Shown: positions 61,735 through 64,000 of the stretch, piece after piece
Layout: every line of letters begins with the position of its first letter
Position numbering within the stretch: the first letter of the stretch is position 1
Assembly: GCA_012295275.1 (NCBI GenBank)
Contig: CM022678.1
Span: 1,096,191-1,160,190, forward strand
Length of the DNA stretch: 64,000 bases
DNA from: Chrysomallon squamiferum
Taxonomy: Eukaryota; Mollusca; Gastropoda; Neomphalida; Peltospiridae
Direction of reading: 5' to 3'
The notes under the pieces: generated by a model
The model's database searches: none
Seen by the model: the letters and a program-made list of their open reading frames with translations, nothing else
Told to the model about the DNA's origin: nothing
Made by a program: the position numbers and the translations under genes

Positions 61735-62440
61735 CACATTTTTGACAGTGATGGCGCATGCTGTTAACCAGACGTTGGAAATAATGTTGAGGAATCGCTT
61801 GTCCTGGAACCAAGCTCCTGGTCCAATCCGCTGCAGAAGTGGAATTACAAAAGCTTGAACAATCTCGTTCAGATAACGCTGACCAGTCAAATATTCAATA
61901 ATGATGTACACTTACTCCTCCAAAATGGCAGCACATATTTTTTCTTGAAGACGGTAAACACAAATAATGTGTGTGAATAATGTATCTGCCAGTTGTCCAC
62001 GGTTCCATCAGATATCACGTCCGCACCAATCAAGATGAGCCATTCTGCGACGGACAAGTGGCTGTGGTCGGACATTGCAAATCTCGGTCTCGCAGACGAC
62101 TCCTAATGGTCCCGTCAGACACAGTGTTGCCTGTAGCAGCTCTGAGTTGATCACAAATTCTACGTGCGGGAACAGAATGCTGTCGCAACCCTTTTATCAT
62201 CAGGAAACGGTATTCTCGTTTTGTTGTTGATCGTAGTCGTCCACAGTCTTTCGATAAACACTTTGGTTTACATTTAGACAGTGAGCCACAGATCTTTGAG
62301 TGTGTCTTTCTTGTAGCCAGCCAATGACTCTTCTCCTGCCTTGCAAACTGAATTGTTGTCGAACCATCTTCAAATTTAAAGTGATGATGAAAGCAAAATG
62401 CTGATCCCGTTTAGAACTAAAATTTGTCTGCACTGAATCA
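61735..62440 (-). pseudogene. Tc1/mariner-type transposase remnant
   Basis: Minus strand: N-terminal HTH part GRRRVIGWLQERHTQRSVAH (62433-62200), a degraded middle (IGADVISDGTVDNWQ near 62030) and TGQRYLNEIVQAFVIPLLQR (near 61890-61830) followed by an FQD. The last piece corresponds to the Tc1 segment before the second catalytic Asp. Frames are broken. I did not find terminal inverted repeats. Confidence 0.75.
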
Positions 62441-62668
62441 CACTCATGCTAAGCACGTGCAAATAGATCAAGAGCTGTCACACTGCGTGTAACAAGGCAC
62501 GTTGTCAGCTGAGTCTGACCATATTTTTGGTTCACATCCACGAAAATAAAATCTGGGTGAATTTAAAAGCTTTCAAAAGATTATGGGAACGATTGAATTC
62601 CCCTTAATAATGCAATGTCTTTAGTCCAAAGGTAGTCTTAGAAAAATATCACGTGACGTGTCTAAACA

Positions 62669-62756
62669 AACGATTCACAGAGCGAGCAGACGGCGTAGAA
62701 TTTGTGTCAATTCGTTAGCTGACAAGATTCGAGTTTCACTTCGATTTCAAATACAG
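62669..62756 (+). promoter_or_regulatory. Candidate non-coding first exon, copy 4
   Basis: Reads CGATTCACAGAGCGAGCAGA...AATACAG|GTAGGC, preceded by TATCACGTGACGTGTCTAA with an E-box CACGTG. A target gene would lie beyond the right end. Confidence 0.5.
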
Positions 62757-63069
62757 GTAGGCAAACCTTACACTATATTCCGGTCCGACATCCGAAACTT
62801 GGCTTTCGTTTCAGTTTTCATTTAAAAGCTATTATGAACTAATAATATTATAATATATTTTTTGCATTGTTGTATTTGTTGGTAACTGCTAATGCCCGCA
62901 TTGGTAACACAGGAAAACATTAAATATCCAAACAAACGGTATATTTTAAGTAGGTATGCAGGAAGTAGGCCTGACTCTGTGACCGGTTTTGTTCTGCCTT
63001 GCGCATCAGTCGCTGCCTTTTTGTTGTATTAATCGGCCGTAGTTTTAGGAAGATGGTATCTGTAAGGGA

Positions 63070-63523
63070 TCAATCATCTCATAAAACCAGTCGATAGAGG
63101 AATAAATGTCCACGGAATAACTCATTATTTAATAATACAAAATTAATATTAATTGATTTCGTCAAATATTGATGCTGATGAAAATCAGTTTATTCAAGAA
63201 GTTACCAAAAATGTAGACATTGATTGAAACTATTTTCAATAGAGAACGTTTAGTCATTTTTAATAACAAAAATCAATTCCATGTGCATTGACTTGGTATA
63301 ATTATAATTTAATATTGAACTCTAAGGTGAAATGATTAAGGATATTCCTTTCTAAATAATAATAATAATAATAATAATAATGATGATGATGATGATGATG
63401 ATAACAATAATAACAATAATAATAAAATAATAATAGTAATAATAAAGTAATAAATAAATAAGTAAATAATGAAATAAAAACAGTTGACTAAACAAAGGAA
63501 AAACAGATTGTGATAACAGTAAG

Positions 63524-63555
<32 letters not shown>

Positions 63556-63880
63556 AAAATTTAGTTTTTTTAATTTGAAATTTTAATATGGAGTTTTTTC
63601 TCATTAAAATTATTTTTGACATACCAGGTTATATAAGATTCACAATAGCCATGTTCTAAATTTCTCAACATTATTAAACGAAAATTAATTATTTATTAAA
63701 TTACATCCCTAAGATAAATTAAATCAAAAGATAAATACTAAAATACAATTTTGTAAATATTTGTGAGTGAAATGTTTATTATTAATGTTGTCGCTGTCGT
63801 TAATTTTTGAAGTGGACAAGTTTGAACTTGTTAATCACGATTTCCGGTGATTGAACAGAACCACGTGATTTAAAATGGAG
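63070..63880 (+). repeat. Block Y, copy 5
   Basis: GATAGAGGAATAAATGTCCA...; includes an AAT/GAT run at 63353-63480 and (CT)n at 63523-63541. It ends with ATGGAGAAATTATTGCATCC, then AAAG|GTAAAG near 63895, which could be a small coding exon of a gene beyond the window, but I cannot support it further. Confidence 0.75.
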
Positions 63881-64000
63881 AAATTATTGCATCCGAAAAA
63901 GAAAGGTAAAGAAATTTGTAATGCACTTTATGTATTTTATATATATATATATATATTTTATATATTTTAATCCCGATAAACATTGAAATTACTTTGATTC

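Overview
This is eukaryotic genomic DNA: strongly AT-rich, full of microsatellites and minisatellites, with genes split into short exons bounded by GT/AG sites. Content (a MyD88-type TIR adaptor, nSTAND/ankyrin genes, an LTR retrotransposon primed by tRNA-Ser, LINE, Tc1 and MULE/FLYWCH debris) fits an invertebrate, most likely a mollusc. That assignment is inference; no taxon-diagnostic gene is present. Exons were assembled by hand from splice sites and reading phase.

Layout. 0.2-3.2 kb: the 3' exons of a MyD88-like adaptor (+), TIR domain complete, tail ending in a 25-bp minisatellite. 5.2-7.4 kb: a six-exon gene (-) for a small secreted 12-cysteine protein; all five introns agree in phase. 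8.7-14.3 kb: duplicated non-coding blocks and candidate 5'-UTR exons. 14.8-21.9 kb: the main gene (+), about 1,700 residues: Ser/Thr-rich N-terminus, a short exon with an amyloid-type motif, an nSTAND NTPase and at least 22 ankyrin repeats; its 3' end is decaying. 23.3-28.1 kb: a second copy of that gene's 5' region with a diverged motif exon. 33.0-33.7 kb: two exons of the exosome subunit EXOSC6/MTR3. 34.4-35.7 kb: a two-exon gene for a 73-residue protein with a myristoylation-type N-terminus. 38.0-39.7 kb: LINE fragment, then an nSTAND-ankyrin pseudogene. 42.8-47.5 kb: a complete but coding-defective Ty3/gypsy-type retrotransposon (-) with LTRs, TSD, PBS and PPT. 48.6-49.2 kb: FLYWCH/MULE remnant. 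51.8-53.9 kb: four tandem motif exons, one split by a LINE. 56.1-56.3 kb: third nSTAND-ankyrin remnant. 57.4-63.9 kb: repeated first-exon copies, duplicated blocks and a Tc1 remnant.

The outstanding signal is a set of six short, phase 1-1 exons (one at 15.6 kb, one at 28.0 kb, four at 51.9-53.9 kb), three of them intact 63-nt/21-codon exons or remnants of one. They encode variants of N-[IV]-S-x-S-G-x-x-[QL]-I-G-[ND]. This resembles HET-s-type and RHIM-type amyloid signalling motifs, here joined to an NLR-like receptor. The window looks like a locus where an amyloid-motif/nSTAND/ankyrin gene was duplicated at least three times, and where motif exons multiplied and decayed independently of the receptor body. 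A second recurrent theme is minisatellites that appear to have grown out of splice donors.
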